The position numbers and the translations under genes are program-made. Below, in pieces: positions 41,439 to 51,608 of a DNA stretch of 55,300 nucleotides. The stretch spans positions 1 through 55,300 of IMG/VR virus record IMGVR_UViG_3300014501_000022. One strand, written 5' to 3'. How positions within the stretch are numbered: position 1 is the first letter of the stretch; the number at the start of each line of letters is the position of its first letter. Below the pieces are notes generated by a model, which saw only the letters and a program-made list of their open reading frames with translations, did no database searches and had not been told where the DNA came from. This DNA comes from a virus.

Positions 41439-44400
41439 TGGAATACGATCTAAAGAACCCTTCAATATCATTCTGCATCAGTGACTATCCTACTGATGTA
41501 CAGAATTCTCTACAGTCCTGCCTCGATATCAACGGCTTCGTCGCTAACGAACCTAAATTTAGACAGATCGCTGCGGATAATGTTGCGGAGTTGATTAACG
41601 ATAACGCACGTCCTCTAAAGCTAATTCGCAAGCTTCAGACCGTTATTAAGGGCGGGAAGATGCTTAACGTTGAAAGAGATCGTGAAATGAATCAGTTCGG
41701 TCTCAACTTTGCGCTTAACAAATACGAATTCTCCCTTGATCCCGTCCCGGGTCAGCCTGATCTAGAGAAAACCGGAACAAAGATTCTTGCAATCATTGGT
41801 ATCTCCAGAGAGGATACTTCCTACATTACTGCCTACGAAGACGGCGATACTTTCATTTATGCGGGGAAGATGCCCGTCGACGCATGCTCCTACCGTCCCG
41901 TAGAGTTACTGAAGTCGTCAAAGCTGATTGAAAAAGTAGGAGATATAACCTACGTAACTCCTAGAAGAATTAAAGTTAGCCACGGCTCCCTACAATATTC
42001 TTTCCAGGACGCTTTTTCTTTTGCCGACAAAGTAACCAAGGTTGGAAGCAGACTATCCGCTATCACGTCTAATCCAAAGTTTGTTGAACTTACGGAAGAG
42101 TCCGCATCCATAGATCAATTAACAGCTGCTCCTATTGAAGAAGAAGCAAAGATGCCTTCTTTAAAAGAGATTCAACATATTGTTAAAGATGAAGCCTGGC
42201 AGAAGCTTAGAGAGGATCTAAGTTGGACTAAAGGTAACATCGGTAGTAGTCTGCGTCGCTTACGCCGCTACATGGGTGAAGCTCCTTCTAGAAAGAGACA
42301 AGTTAGAGTACTCAACTTGCTCAATGGCGTCGCTCGTGGCGGTATTATGACCGACGACATCTTACGGATGCAGAAGAGACTCCGTAAGAGACTAGGAGTA
42401 GGAGTTCCTAAGGAAGCAGCAAAGAAGATGCGCCAGTGCGCTTGGTGTAACAAGAACCTTGATACGGGGAAGAAGGAAGAGCACAACCCGATGGCGACAC
42501 ACGGTATCTGCCGACCTATCTGCCCTGAAGCAAAGAAACAAGGCTTCACCGACGAAATGATGAAGGATCCTAAGAAGAAATCCGCATTAGGTCCAGGAGA
42601 ATTGACAGCAGGCTTCATGCCTTCTCTCCCGTCACAGCCGTTCTTCGGTCAACACGGCGACGGCGATCATGGCGATTACCCATATCCCATGAACACGTTG
42701 TACCCCAAGATCAGTCCAGAAGATGCTGATGGAGGCGGTCAAGACGCTACAGAAGCGTATACCCACGTGTGGGATAAGATAGATCCTAAGCGTTTGATCA
42801 AGCTCCTAAAGAATTATAAGCCTTTGTCGAAGGAAGACGTAGGGGATTCACAAGAGATTCATAAAGAAGCAATTCTAAATATGGATCCGGATATCGCTTT
42901 CCGATTTTACGTTCCACGATTTACAATAACGATTGACAAGCCTGAGACGATTGCTGGGGAGTATGAAGCAACTCGTATCGGCAATAAGCCTGAAGGAGCG
43001 GGACGCTTACAGGGCGTAACCGAAGCTACAGAGGCAACCCCTGAAGGTAAGACGCCCGCAGAGAAGGTTCAAGAGGGTAAGACACCTTCAACATCAATCC
43101 CGCAAGAGGGCGAAAGCTCTCCTATCTTTCTACAGCACCCTCAGGACGTGCGTAAGGAGAAAGGTCGCGCCGACCGTAAGCCTCTAACCCCGCAGTCCGA
43201 TGTTATCTACCAAGTTAAGTATGTAAGGGGAGATGCGGGAGCTAAGAATACCGTTGTTGGTTACTTTAATGTTAACGACTTTCTTTCCCGCTTCGTTAAG
43301 AAGGGAGAGGAGAACAAAGGTCTTTCTGAATGGTTGAAGAAGAAACTTGAGCGGCGCGCCAGCGCAATAGGTGTTCTGTTTAAGCTAACGCGCCCGGATG
43401 TTCCCCTAGAGCAACGTCTGTCGTGGGGAACGCGCTTACAGCAAAGCTACGTCGCTAGTGACTGGGACCAAGCTTACAAAGACTTGGCGAGCGCGGGTAC
43501 TCCTGCTGATGAGAAAGAAAAGGAGCAGCGCGTACAGCTACTCAAGAAGATAGTAGGGTTCAACGAAGAAACTCTTCTCGAGGAGGGACGCTACAAAGAA
43601 CTTCTCGCCCTCGTGAAGAAGTACGATATCGTTCCTAAAGGATGGAATGATGACGAAAAGCTTGCGCAAGAGGCAGCGATTCTTGGTGGAATAGGATTAG
43701 CTAAGCCCTCTAATAGTGATTACGCTGCACAGGTTAACTTAATCTTAGATGGTAACGAACGCTACCCAAACGGTGGTAGCGTTGAAACTAAGCGTACGGT
43801 TCTGCGTGACGCGGATATAGACCGCGTATTAGAGTTCACCCTGTCGAAGAAGTTCAAGGAGCAGCCTTATGCAGTCCAGGCTGCGGCAGTAAGACGCCTA
43901 GAGGTCGCTGGAAAGCCTTCTTCCGAAACAAGGGAAGGGAGTGAAGAGGCCCTATGGGCTGTATGGGGAAACAAAGAACTACCTTCCTCCCTGCGCCGAG
44001 ATGTTCTAAACAAGCTAGTCTTAGCTTATGGTTATGGTAAAGGCGGATTAAACGTAAGCCCTGAAGGACGTTTTAAGGCGACGAAGGATCTATTATCTGA
44101 AGCGGGAGACGATAAAGATGTAGACATCCGCGCTCAGGCCTACCGCTTAATGGTAGACCCTAGCGTTGATTGCTTACCCTGGACCGCAAAGGGAGAGCTC
44201 GTCTATAGTCCTGCATTAGCAAAAGAGAAGAGAGAACAGCCCACCACCGACATCCCTGACTGGATGATTACTCAGCTTGTCAATGAAAAAGATGTCAATG
44301 CGAAGAAGCTTGGCTACGATATTCTTGAGAAGCTCCCTAAGGATTTAGTTGTCGAAGAGGCTCCTCCGGTATTAAATAGGGATCTTAAGATAGAAAGGAA

Positions 44401-47400
44401 CGGAAAGTATTCGTTCTCTTCCGATATTCTTCCGGGCTTCCGCCGCTTGATCATAGCGGCTCTAACTGATTCTAACCCGAGAGCTCGCGCATCTGTCCGA
44501 AGTCACTTCGGTCTTCCCTCAGAGACTACACTACTTGCTCCCGAGAATAAGGATACGGAAGTAGTCCAGCCCTCTGCTAAGGATTATATCTTTCATGCTC
44601 GAGTCGCTCTTAACCAGAATAAGGTTGAGGATGCTGAGAAGCAACTTGCTTCAGCAACGCATGCGCGCGATGCAGAGAACTATAAGGAAGAGATTGACGC
44701 TCTCAAGAAGAGAATTGTTGATGTCCGCGAACATTCTAAAGATAGAGAAGAGAGAGAAGATCGAATAGCTCAGTTGCAAGAAGCTCTAATGACCAAGCAC
44801 CCCGTCCTTAGAGAAATTGTTAAGCTGGCTGCTTTCTTAGATTGGGCTGCGAAGCTTAAGTTCCAAACGGCATTTAGAGATTTGTCCGTTAAGAATAAAG
44901 AAGCAATCGTTTCTTTCTTAGCGAAAGATGAAAAATGGTTTAATCAGTGGCACGCAACTGTATTAGGTACTGGCCCTGCCGTTAAAGACATCGAAGAGGA
45001 TCCTCGCAGGAAAGAGGATCGTCGAAAGAAAGACGATAGAAGAAAGGAGCCGGAACCAGAACCAGAACCAGAACCAGAGAAGCCCCGTGAACGTCGTCGG
45101 GATGATCCGTTTACTCCTGATGAGGAAGCTTTCGGTAAGCAGGGATCACCCCTTGGTAAGATTGAATTAACGTCTCGCCAACCTCCGACAACATGGCCCC
45201 TTGAGAATCCTCAAGTAGGGTATGGCTCTGCTGTGCCCATTGGCTCTCAAGATAGCCGAGGTACTGATGAACTAATGTTGAAGGACGTTAGGATGTACTT
45301 CGGGCGTCCAGAAGGTAAGTGGCGTTCTATCTTAAATAAGATTTGGAAGAATATCTTTGATGATCAGAACGTTCAAGAGGAAGAAGAACTAGGTACCCAC
45401 AAGGAGATGCTTCACAAGGAAGCAGCTGAACAACTCCCCAGAGTCCCACCTAATAGCCGCGAAGAAGCTCTAAAGTATCTACAAGGTAACGAGCAGGAAG
45501 CGTACCAGGCTATAACTTTCTTTGGACGCGAGGGCGACAAGGATGGTTTGATTGCGGCCGTCAATGCCTTTAAAAATCCGGGCGAATTTAACAACAAGCA
45601 GGGGCTTCAGAAGATTCTTCAGGTAGCTGTGGAACATAATCTTCCGGAGGTCGTTGAGGCAGTATTCAATATCCCTTCGACAGGTAAGACATCAAAGTGG
45701 GATATCCATAGCGACGCCATAGCAGCCTTCTATCGATTGAAAGATGTAGATGCATTAGGTAAGATTTTATTTACTCCGTGGTACCCTCACGCGGTTAAGT
45801 ATCTTGTAGACCTAGGACTTGCGTCAAGCCTTAAGAAAGTATACCGTTCTAGTAATGACAACCCTGGTTTACAACGCGCGATCATCTTGAACTTAGGCGA
45901 GGCCGACCCTGAGTTCATGGCAGAAGCTTTAAAAAATCCGAATGCTGAAGTAAGACAACAGGCGCTTAAGTGGCTTGGAGATCATCATAAGAAGTATGAC
46001 GTACTCAAGGAACACGTAAAGAACGAGAAGGACCCTAAGGCGAAAGCAGAGCTTGAGAAGTTCTTAGCGCTAGCTAATGAAGGACCTGTTGCAGAAGTTC
46101 TCGAGCATATGGATCCTGAAGAGCAGATGAGCAAGATAACAGCTCTTACTAAGACTGCTGCCGATGCATTCACCAAGTGGGATAACTACCCTGAGATCCG
46201 TAAACAAGTTCTCGGACAACATGGTCGCCGCTACGGTATCAGCTCCTTTAACGAATGGAAACAAGTCCAACCCGAAGTAGATACAGAGATCAGAGATGCG
46301 ATGGGGGAATACCCCTCCATGGAAAAAGGAAAGGAAGCCCTACGTGATTTAGAAAAGGTCGCTGAGAAACTTCCGGACGCTACAAAGAGAATCACTTATC
46401 TCAAGGCATGGATTGAAGAAGCGAGAGAGAAATATAAAATAAACAAACAACTCCTCGAGCGTGAGCGACAACTTAGTAATATGACAGAGGAGTCTCGGAC
46501 CGAACTCGAGAACGACCTATCAGAACTAAAAACAAAGATCGATAACGCTCAGAAGAACCTTGATAAAGCAATGGTTGATATCAAGGGTGATCTTGATTTT
46601 AGAATAAGTCAGCTGCAACTTCTAGAGAGATCCACTACGTTCCGTGAGTCTCTTATGGAAACTATTAAGCAGGATGACTCCTTTAAGAAGGAATTTGGCA
46701 GCGGGAATCACACGTGGCAGGACTACCAAGCGTATCTAAAGACATTCGAGAAGGAGCTACCTCACAAGGACGCTAAGCTCCCCGCTGAGGGTCTACGGGC
46801 TATCGAGCGTTCTAAAGAAAAGCTAGCTTGGGGATACACAGAGCCACTTCGTAAGCAGTATGCTCAAGAGGAGAACCTAGCGGTTAAACGTCTCCAAGAG
46901 CTACAGCCTTTCTATGAACGTCTAGGAGATCCGGAGAAGGATCCCCGCTTAGCTGAGTTCGACAAAAAGATTAAAGAGTATAAGAAGCTCGCAAAGCAAT
47001 GGTATAAGATGTCGGGTACTATCGCACCTTACGTTGTGATTAGCGATGATGAAACAAAGAGATATCATATCTCCCCGGCAATCTGGCTAGCACCTAATAA
47101 GTCTCCGGCGTTACCTGAGTATGGTACAAGTAAGAGACTTGTACCAGAACAGCTTGCCGAGCTTCGCTCTCCCTGGACAGATCTTATCGAAGAGACGCAA
47201 GCAGAGAAGATTAAGCTACACAATGATTTACTTCGAGAAGTAGCTAAGAAGCTTCCTGAAAAGGGAAAGGACCTTCTGGTGGAACATCTTCAACACGTGA
47301 AGAAGGCGGAAGCTATCCTTAGTCACTTACAGTCCGCTGGAGTAGGTTTTGATGGTGGCGAACTTAAATATATCGATATGGGTAAGAAGTTAGAAGAGAG

Positions 47401-47788
47401 TAAGAAAAGATACGACGAAGATCGTATGAAACTTCTAAAGCGCCTTGAGATTCTTAATAAGGTTAAAGAGAGTAACAGGCCCGACGATCAGAAAGAGTAT
47501 ATCCGAATCAAGAAAGAACTAGCCGACTTCATGGGTATGTATGGTATTCCTCCTGTGTCTGATACGCCTAACGGTCAACTCAAGAAGCAGTACCTGTATG
47601 ATAGATGGAAGAGCCCAAGACTAAGAGGTCCTCAAGATGTTCCGTTGACAGTGTCTCCTGAAGAGTCCGGTGCTTATAAGGGTGGCGGAGAGTCTACGGA
47701 AGAAGAGCGGAAGAGAGTTATGGACGAGATTAACAGACGTCGTGAGGAATACGGTCCAGCCAAAGATGAAAGCGGGGAACTACTATAA
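41438..47788 (+). CDS. Giant mosaic protein (2116 aa) with HEAT-like repeats and coiled coils
   Basis: The longest gene of the window. Features in order are a globular N-terminus (about 1-230), a CAWCNKN... CRPIC zinc segment (about 331-358), a linker, a beta domain starting MDPDIAFRFYVPRF, HEAT-like helical repeats (about 780-1080 and 1330-1560), a Glu/Pro linker (Pro-Glu repeats near 1206-1214), and long coiled coils (about 1630-2000). Junctions such as MLHKEAAE and LTKTAADA precede modules. It may be a tail, internal-virion or scaffold protein. It does not look like a classic tape measure. Confidence 0.65.
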   Translation: MEYDLKNPSISFCISDYPTDVQNSLQSCLDINGFVANEPKFRQIAADNVAELINDNARPLKLIRKLQTVIKGGKMLNVERDREMNQFGLNFALNKYEFSLDPVPGQPDLEKTGTKILAIIGISREDTSYITAYEDGDTFIYAGKMPVDACSYRPVELLKSSKLIEKVGDITYVTPRRIKVSHGSLQYSFQDAFSFADKVTKVGSRLSAITSNPKFVELTEESASIDQLTAAPIEEEAKMPSLKEIQHIVKDEAWQKLREDLSWTKGNIGSSLRRLRRYMGEAPSRKRQVRVLNLLNGVARGGIMTDDILRMQKRLRKRLGVGVPKEAAKKMRQCAWCNKNLDTGKKEEHNPMATHGICRPICPEAKKQGFTDEMMKDPKKKSALGPGELTAGFMPSLPSQPFFGQHGDGDHGDYPYPMNTLYPKISPEDADGGGQDATEAYTHVWDKIDPKRLIKLLKNYKPLSKEDVGDSQEIHKEAILNMDPDIAFRFYVPRFTITIDKPETIAGEYEATRIGNKPEGAGRLQGVTEATEATPEGKTPAEKVQEGKTPSTSIPQEGESSPIFLQHPQDVRKEKGRADRKPLTPQSDVIYQVKYVRGDAGAKNTVVGYFNVNDFLSRFVKKGEENKGLSEWLKKKLERRASAIGVLFKLTRPDVPLEQRLSWGTRLQQSYVASDWDQAYKDLASAGTPADEKEKEQRVQLLKKIVGFNEETLLEEGRYKELLALVKKYDIVPKGWNDDEKLAQEAAILGGIGLAKPSNSDYAAQVNLILDGNERYPNGGSVETKRTVLRDADIDRVLEFTLSKKFKEQPYAVQAAAVRRLEVAGKPSSETREGSEEALWAVWGNKELPSSLRRDVLNKLVLAYGYGKGGLNVSPEGRFKATKDLLSEAGDDKDVDIRAQAYRLMVDPSVDCLPWTAKGELVYSPALAKEKREQPTTDIPDWMITQLVNEKDVNAKKLGYDILEKLPKDLVVEEAPPVLNRDLKIERNGKYSFSSDILPGFRRLIIAALTDSNPRARASVRSHFGLPSETTLLAPENKDTEVVQPSAKDYIFHARVALNQNKVEDAEKQLASATHARDAENYKEEIDALKKRIVDVREHSKDREEREDRIAQLQEALMTKHPVLREIVKLAAFLDWAAKLKFQTAFRDLSVKNKEAIVSFLAKDEKWFNQWHATVLGTGPAVKDIEEDPRRKEDRRKKDDRRKEPEPEPEPEPEKPRERRRDDPFTPDEEAFGKQGSPLGKIELTSRQPPTTWPLENPQVGYGSAVPIGSQDSRGTDELMLKDVRMYFGRPEGKWRSILNKIWKNIFDDQNVQEEEELGTHKEMLHKEAAEQLPRVPPNSREEALKYLQGNEQEAYQAITFFGREGDKDGLIAAVNAFKNPGEFNNKQGLQKILQVAVEHNLPEVVEAVFNIPSTGKTSKWDIHSDAIAAFYRLKDVDALGKILFTPWYPHAVKYLVDLGLASSLKKVYRSSNDNPGLQRAIILNLGEADPEFMAEALKNPNAEVRQQALKWLGDHHKKYDVLKEHVKNEKDPKAKAELEKFLALANEGPVAEVLEHMDPEEQMSKITALTKTAADAFTKWDNYPEIRKQVLGQHGRRYGISSFNEWKQVQPEVDTEIRDAMGEYPSMEKGKEALRDLEKVAEKLPDATKRITYLKAWIEEAREKYKINKQLLERERQLSNMTEESRTELENDLSELKTKIDNAQKNLDKAMVDIKGDLDFRISQLQLLERSTTFRESLMETIKQDDSFKKEFGSGNHTWQDYQAYLKTFEKELPHKDAKLPAEGLRAIERSKEKLAWGYTEPLRKQYAQEENLAVKRLQELQPFYERLGDPEKDPRLAEFDKKIKEYKKLAKQWYKMSGTIAPYVVISDDETKRYHISPAIWLAPNKSPALPEYGTSKRLVPEQLAELRSPWTDLIEETQAEKIKLHNDLLREVAKKLPEKGKDLLVEHLQHVKKAEAILSHLQSAGVGFDGGELKYIDMGKKLEESKKRYDEDRMKLLKRLEILNKVKESNRPDDQKEYIRIKKELADFMGMYGIPPVSDTPNGQLKKQYLYDRWKSPRLRGPQDVPLTVSPEESGAYKGGGESTEEERKRVMDEINRRREEYGPAKDESGELL
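45056..45079 (+). repeat. Short (CCAGAA) tandem repeat encoding Pro-Glu
   Basis: Four tandem hexamers (the last CCAGAG) in the linker of the 2116-aa protein. Confidence 0.85.
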
Positions 47789-50274
47789 TGGATGACAACG
47801 AGATCGAGAAGAAGGCCGAACCTATCGATGCACAGGATGGAGAGGACTTTACTAAAGAACTCGCTAGTCGCGACGACTACGGTGAAGAGTCTCTCCGTGG
47901 TGACCCCAGCGCTGCGTACCATGACTACTTAGGTGACAGTGCTAACTTCAGTGGCTTTCCTCAGCCTGTCAACCAACAAGAGATATGGAATAGATTTAAA
48001 GACTACGTTAACAAGAAGAAGGAAAACCTACATGAGGATAAGAATAAGGTAGGTAAGGAGCACATGGAAGAGATAGGAGAAGGCTACTGGGATAAGAAGA
48101 CTCCCTACATAGCTACGGATACTCCCGCACAATTTATGGCAATGCCTGCAATGAAGATTGGTAAGTTAGACGTAGAAGCGGATGAACAGCAGCCTACTCC
48201 TCCCTCCGAGCCCACTCCTGACCTTGGGGGATCTGTAATGGGAGAACCTCCTGCTGCAGAAGAGAACCGTAAGAAAGAACCGCCAGTTGAACTCCCAGCC
48301 AAAAATTTTGAGCCCCCTCAAGAAAAAATCATGGACGCCGACAAGTTCTGGTCGTCGGCAGGGAATCAGGCTACTGTTCACATCGCAAATCTTCCCAAGC
48401 CAAAAAATATCGGTGATGAAACACTCTTTACAGGTAACGTCTCCTTCTCCGCATTCAGCAGTCTAGGCGGGGCGACTCTCGCTGGAAAGGTTAAAGCTGT
48501 CCGCGGCGGTAATGGAAAAGAGTGCGTGAGCCTTATCCTGGAGACTGATGAGTTGATGACTCTCGTTATGAACATCGCTCAGAAGTACGTAGACTCCAAG
48601 TCGCGAGATGAAGATGTTGTTATGAGAGATGTTCAGGAAGGACTACCCCTCATCTTCCGAAAAATTTTTGAAACAATTAAAGCAAAGAGAAACGACTTAG
48701 TATGGTCTACAGGTCCTGCAAAAGAAAACGCCGACGAGTACTCTCCTCTAGTAACGTACTTGCCTGAGGGAGGTATCGCGAAAGCGTTCGGTAAGTCTCT
48801 GCGCGAAGCACCTGCTCCTAAGCCAGGAGAGTCGGCGAAGACTGTTCCTTATCCTACGGAAGAGCTACACGCTCGTAAGCCTTTAGAGGGTAAAGACGCC
48901 CAGGGATTAATGAATGCTATCCGGGCACAAGAGAAGGTTTTACTGGGAGGTAATTCAAGTGAGCATCTTGAAAAGCCCCACTACCTCAAAGACAATAACA
49001 TTATAAGACAGTTCGTTATTAAAATACCTGAGGACAAGTTTCACAAAAGGGAAGAGGGTATGTTCGCCTTCTTGAAAATGTCGGAAGTAGAAAAGATTAG
49101 TCCTGAGGCTGCCGCACTTATTAAAGCCTCAGATGGGGAAGGAACTGACGGAGAGAGCTTCCATTTCTTTTATGTTCCAAAGAAAGGGGACATGGAAGAT
49201 GATACAGTAGCCATCGAGAATAAGCTTCTCACGAACAAGTATATCCTTTCTAAGGTACAGAACATCTATAAGCGATTTGGCGGAGGAACACCTCAGCAAT
49301 TGTTTAAAGCGATCGCAGGAGATCTCGATCTATCTCCTTCCGCTGTCGCTGTATGGTTCATAGAACTGTTCGATAAGCTTACCCCTACTGTGAGGGAGAA
49401 GGCGAAGAAGGCTACCGGTATAGGTATGGAGAAGCTAGCCTATCCAACAGACGCCTGGGCCGGACCGACATTAGAGCAGGTGGGTGCCCTTGTTGGACCC
49501 GACAAAGCTATGCTAGCCTCTGAGTGGGCAAGCTCCCTAGCCGACAAGTTAAACTATACTTCCTACCCGCCGACATTCCCTACGTTGGTTGGAGGACCTT
49601 CAGATCTAAAGAAGCTTGGCGCTCTTGGCCTTACGGATGAGCAAGTAGAGCGAAGGAATCGCATTATAGAGAAGTATAGAGAGCCAGCAACAGAGATGTT
49701 GCATAGTTTAGTAACCAACATTTACGACAGTGATGTCGCCGGTGGAGGCGCTAACGCTGGCCCCCTAAATCCGGAAGCTGAAGAAATTGGTCAGCTGGCA
49801 GAGGACGTCCTCTTAGAAATGTTCGAGGAGTTACCAACGACCATCGCCGACGAAGACTTCTATAAAGAACTAAAGAGTCGTTTGTTTACGACTCAGAAGA
49901 TGATTGAACGTCATCACAATAAGAAGATGCCTAGCAACAAGTCTAAGTTCACGGACGTAATGAACACACCAACTGTCCCTCTTGATACAGGTGAGATCGA
50001 AGATCCGATCAACTATCTCTCAGCGACGTTGCATAAGAAAGCTTTACAGATCGACGACGCTGTTCAGATCAGTCCGGAGTTCCCACGTAGAGAGTTTGCT
50101 GGACGCATGGGAAAAGTTTGTGACATTAAAGGGGACATTTATATGTGCCCAGAGCATGGACCAGAGCCGCTCATCCATTACCTTATTGATATAGGGGACG
50201 GCGAGACGCATCGAGAGGGAACGCTCACCTGGGTCGTAGATGGTGAGTTTATGCCCGCAGGATCCACTAACTAA
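47788..50274 (+). CDS. Large mosaic protein (828 aa)
   Basis: 828 residues, TAATG-coupled to the giant gene. An acidic N-terminus with an IEKKAEP junction and a Pro/Glu-rich linker (about 125-180) precede a beta-rich domain (about 195-290), helical regions (about 290-640) with a GMEKLAYP junction, and a C-terminal SH3/KOW-like module (LHKKALQIDDAVQISPEFP... YLIDIGDGETHREG, about 745-828). The last module resembles those in the proteins at 34419 and 37182. Function unknown; virion association is plausible. Confidence 0.6.
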   Translation: MDDNEIEKKAEPIDAQDGEDFTKELASRDDYGEESLRGDPSAAYHDYLGDSANFSGFPQPVNQQEIWNRFKDYVNKKKENLHEDKNKVGKEHMEEIGEGYWDKKTPYIATDTPAQFMAMPAMKIGKLDVEADEQQPTPPSEPTPDLGGSVMGEPPAAEENRKKEPPVELPAKNFEPPQEKIMDADKFWSSAGNQATVHIANLPKPKNIGDETLFTGNVSFSAFSSLGGATLAGKVKAVRGGNGKECVSLILETDELMTLVMNIAQKYVDSKSRDEDVVMRDVQEGLPLIFRKIFETIKAKRNDLVWSTGPAKENADEYSPLVTYLPEGGIAKAFGKSLREAPAPKPGESAKTVPYPTEELHARKPLEGKDAQGLMNAIRAQEKVLLGGNSSEHLEKPHYLKDNNIIRQFVIKIPEDKFHKREEGMFAFLKMSEVEKISPEAAALIKASDGEGTDGESFHFFYVPKKGDMEDDTVAIENKLLTNKYILSKVQNIYKRFGGGTPQQLFKAIAGDLDLSPSAVAVWFIELFDKLTPTVREKAKKATGIGMEKLAYPTDAWAGPTLEQVGALVGPDKAMLASEWASSLADKLNYTSYPPTFPTLVGGPSDLKKLGALGLTDEQVERRNRIIEKYREPATEMLHSLVTNIYDSDVAGGGANAGPLNPEAEEIGQLAEDVLLEMFEELPTTIADEDFYKELKSRLFTTQKMIERHHNKKMPSNKSKFTDVMNTPTVPLDTGEIEDPINYLSATLHKKALQIDDAVQISPEFPRREFAGRMGKVCDIKGDIYMCPEHGPEPLIHYLIDIGDGETHREGTLTWVVDGEFMPAGSTN

Positions 50275-50291
50275 AATACGTCGGAGGGTCG

Positions 50292-50552
50292 ATGAACGCA
50301 CCCTACGAGATTATGATCCTTACCGTCGAAGAGGTTCTCCTGGATATATATGAGGGGGAACTAAGCTCCAAGAGCACTGAGGAGGCCACGAGGGCCTTCG
50401 CTATGTGGTTGACTGAGCACAACGCCCATTACTACACAGGCAAGAAGACGAACGGTACTGATGCCGTTCAGGACGCAATCCTCGCGACCATTAGAAATAA
50501 AAAGACATTGTGCGTCTTATCCAGTTGTCCCGAATTCGAAAACGACAATTAA
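50292..50552 (+). CDS. Small hypothetical protein
   Basis: 86 residues with GGAGG 7 nt upstream of the ATG. Helical and acidic. It is the last gene of the + strand block, before a two-way terminator. No family recognised. Confidence 0.6.
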   Translation: MNAPYEIMILTVEEVLLDIYEGELSSKSTEEATRAFAMWLTEHNAHYYTGKKTNGTDAVQDAILATIRNKKTLCVLSSCPEFENDN

Positions 50553-50575
50553 ACCGACCCGGCCGTTAAGGCAGA

Positions 50576-50617
50576 AAAATAGCCGCTACCGTTAGCTTCA
50601 ACGGTAGCGGCTATTTT
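50576..50617. terminator. Bidirectional terminator between convergent gene blocks
   Basis: An 18-bp perfect stem (50576-50593 with 50600-50617) and 6-nt loop is flanked by an A-run on the left and a T-run on the right. It therefore reads as an intrinsic terminator on both strands. It sits exactly at the point where + and - genes converge. Confidence 0.92.
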
Positions 50618-50840
50618 AGTCTATAGCGACCCATGCCCCAGACGCTCGACTATCCGTGTAGATTTCTCTCGCTTCAGGATATAGCCACCCATTGTTTGCT
50701 TGCCATCCCATTATCCTGACACTGAAGAATCTTTCCGCGATTTGAAATGTCTTATAGATTTTCTGTTCATCTGGGTACAGAGATACCCACCCCTGAAGAG
50801 AATCTTGTTGGTTAATACTAGTCCAATTAATTTCCTGCAT
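50616..50840 (-). CDS. Small hypothetical protein
   Basis: 74 residues from the ATG at 50840, which has AGAGAGG upstream. A GTG two codons earlier is possible. Trp-rich with mixed strand and helix. No family recognised. Last gene of the minus-strand block. Confidence 0.6.
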   Translation of the reverse strand: MQEINWTSINQQDSLQGWVSLYPDEQKIYKTFQIAERFFSVRIMGWQANNGWLYPEAREIYTDSRASGAWVAID

Positions 50841-50887
50841 ATACACCTCTCTTACGACGTTAAGAGATATTACACTACCGCTAACGA

Positions 50888-51256
50888 TTAATGACCGTGG
50901 ACGTAGTATCTTCCTTTACCTTCAAGGTAGTCGGGATTGCAGTCTCGACAACGCTCGTCCTTTAATATATTGGCGAGTGCCTTGAATCTCTTATGTTCCT
51001 TTTGGTTAAGGACAATTTCGAGAGTATGAGTATGATTCCAGTATGCTTCCCAGAAGAGTTTAGTAGCTCTCCAGAGTCGCCAGTGCCACGGGATGTTCAT
51101 GAATGTGTTATCATGCATCTCCAAGATGGCCATGCGCTCATCCATCATGGTAACCATTAATCCATGATCCTGCGTTCCGCAGTCACAAGAGAACCAATCA
51201 TCCTCTTCCTTAAAGGGAAGGGGCTTCTCTTTGGGTACATCCGGTACTATAGCCAT
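50888..51256 (-). CDS. Hypothetical protein with CxC and CxxC pairs
   Basis: 122 residues. SCDCG near residue 24 and CRDC near residue 105 could bind a metal. The middle is Trp/His/Met-rich. It overlaps the upstream gene by TAATG. Function unknown. Confidence 0.6.
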   Translation of the reverse strand: MAIVPDVPKEKPLPFKEEDDWFSCDCGTQDHGLMVTMMDERMAILEMHDNTFMNIPWHWRLWRATKLFWEAYWNHTHTLEIVLNQKEHKRFKALANILKDERCRDCNPDYLEGKGRYYVHGH

Positions 51257-51597
51257 TACTCATCATCCTCTACTTGCATAGCGCTAACGATTGGAGGAAC
51301 ACTCCCACCCGCTAATACGGATATTCCGGTAGGTTCTTCCTCTACTTTCTCCCAGTACTCAAGCTTCTCATCCCAAACGTAGTTCTTAGATAGCTGTACC
51401 TCAACGACGGCACCCTGATCATAGAACTTCGTAATAGGAACGGGCTTAAGTAATCGCTTCGCGTCTGCTGGTCCCTTTGCGTCGTTCTCGAAGAACGAAG
51501 CTAGGATACGGATAGTCTCTTTGTCGGCGTCAGCAAGAAAGTCCGCAACCTTCTTTAAGCGACCTCTCGCCCGGACGACATCTCCTTTTGTAAGCAA
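51256..51597 (-). CDS. Hypothetical acidic-tailed protein, TTG start
   Basis: 113 residues. The start is a TTG at 51597 with AGGAGA 8 nt upstream. A helical N-terminal domain (GDVVRARGRLKKVADFL) is followed by a strand-rich region, a Gly/Ser linker and the acidic end VEDDE, reminiscent of tails that recruit partner proteins. Function unknown. Confidence 0.55.
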   Translation of the reverse strand: MLTKGDVVRARGRLKKVADFLADADKETIRILASFFENDAKGPADAKRLLKPVPITKFYDQGAVVEVQLSKNYVWDEKLEYWEKVEEEPTGISVLAGGSVPPIVSAMQVEDDE

Positions 51598-51608
51598 TCG
51601 ATTCTCTC

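Noticed and set aside
41438-47788. Tape-measure protein for the 2116-aa gene
   Set aside because: It has HEAT-like repeats, linkers and a zinc segment, without the long uninterrupted helix and transmembrane stretches typical of tape measures.
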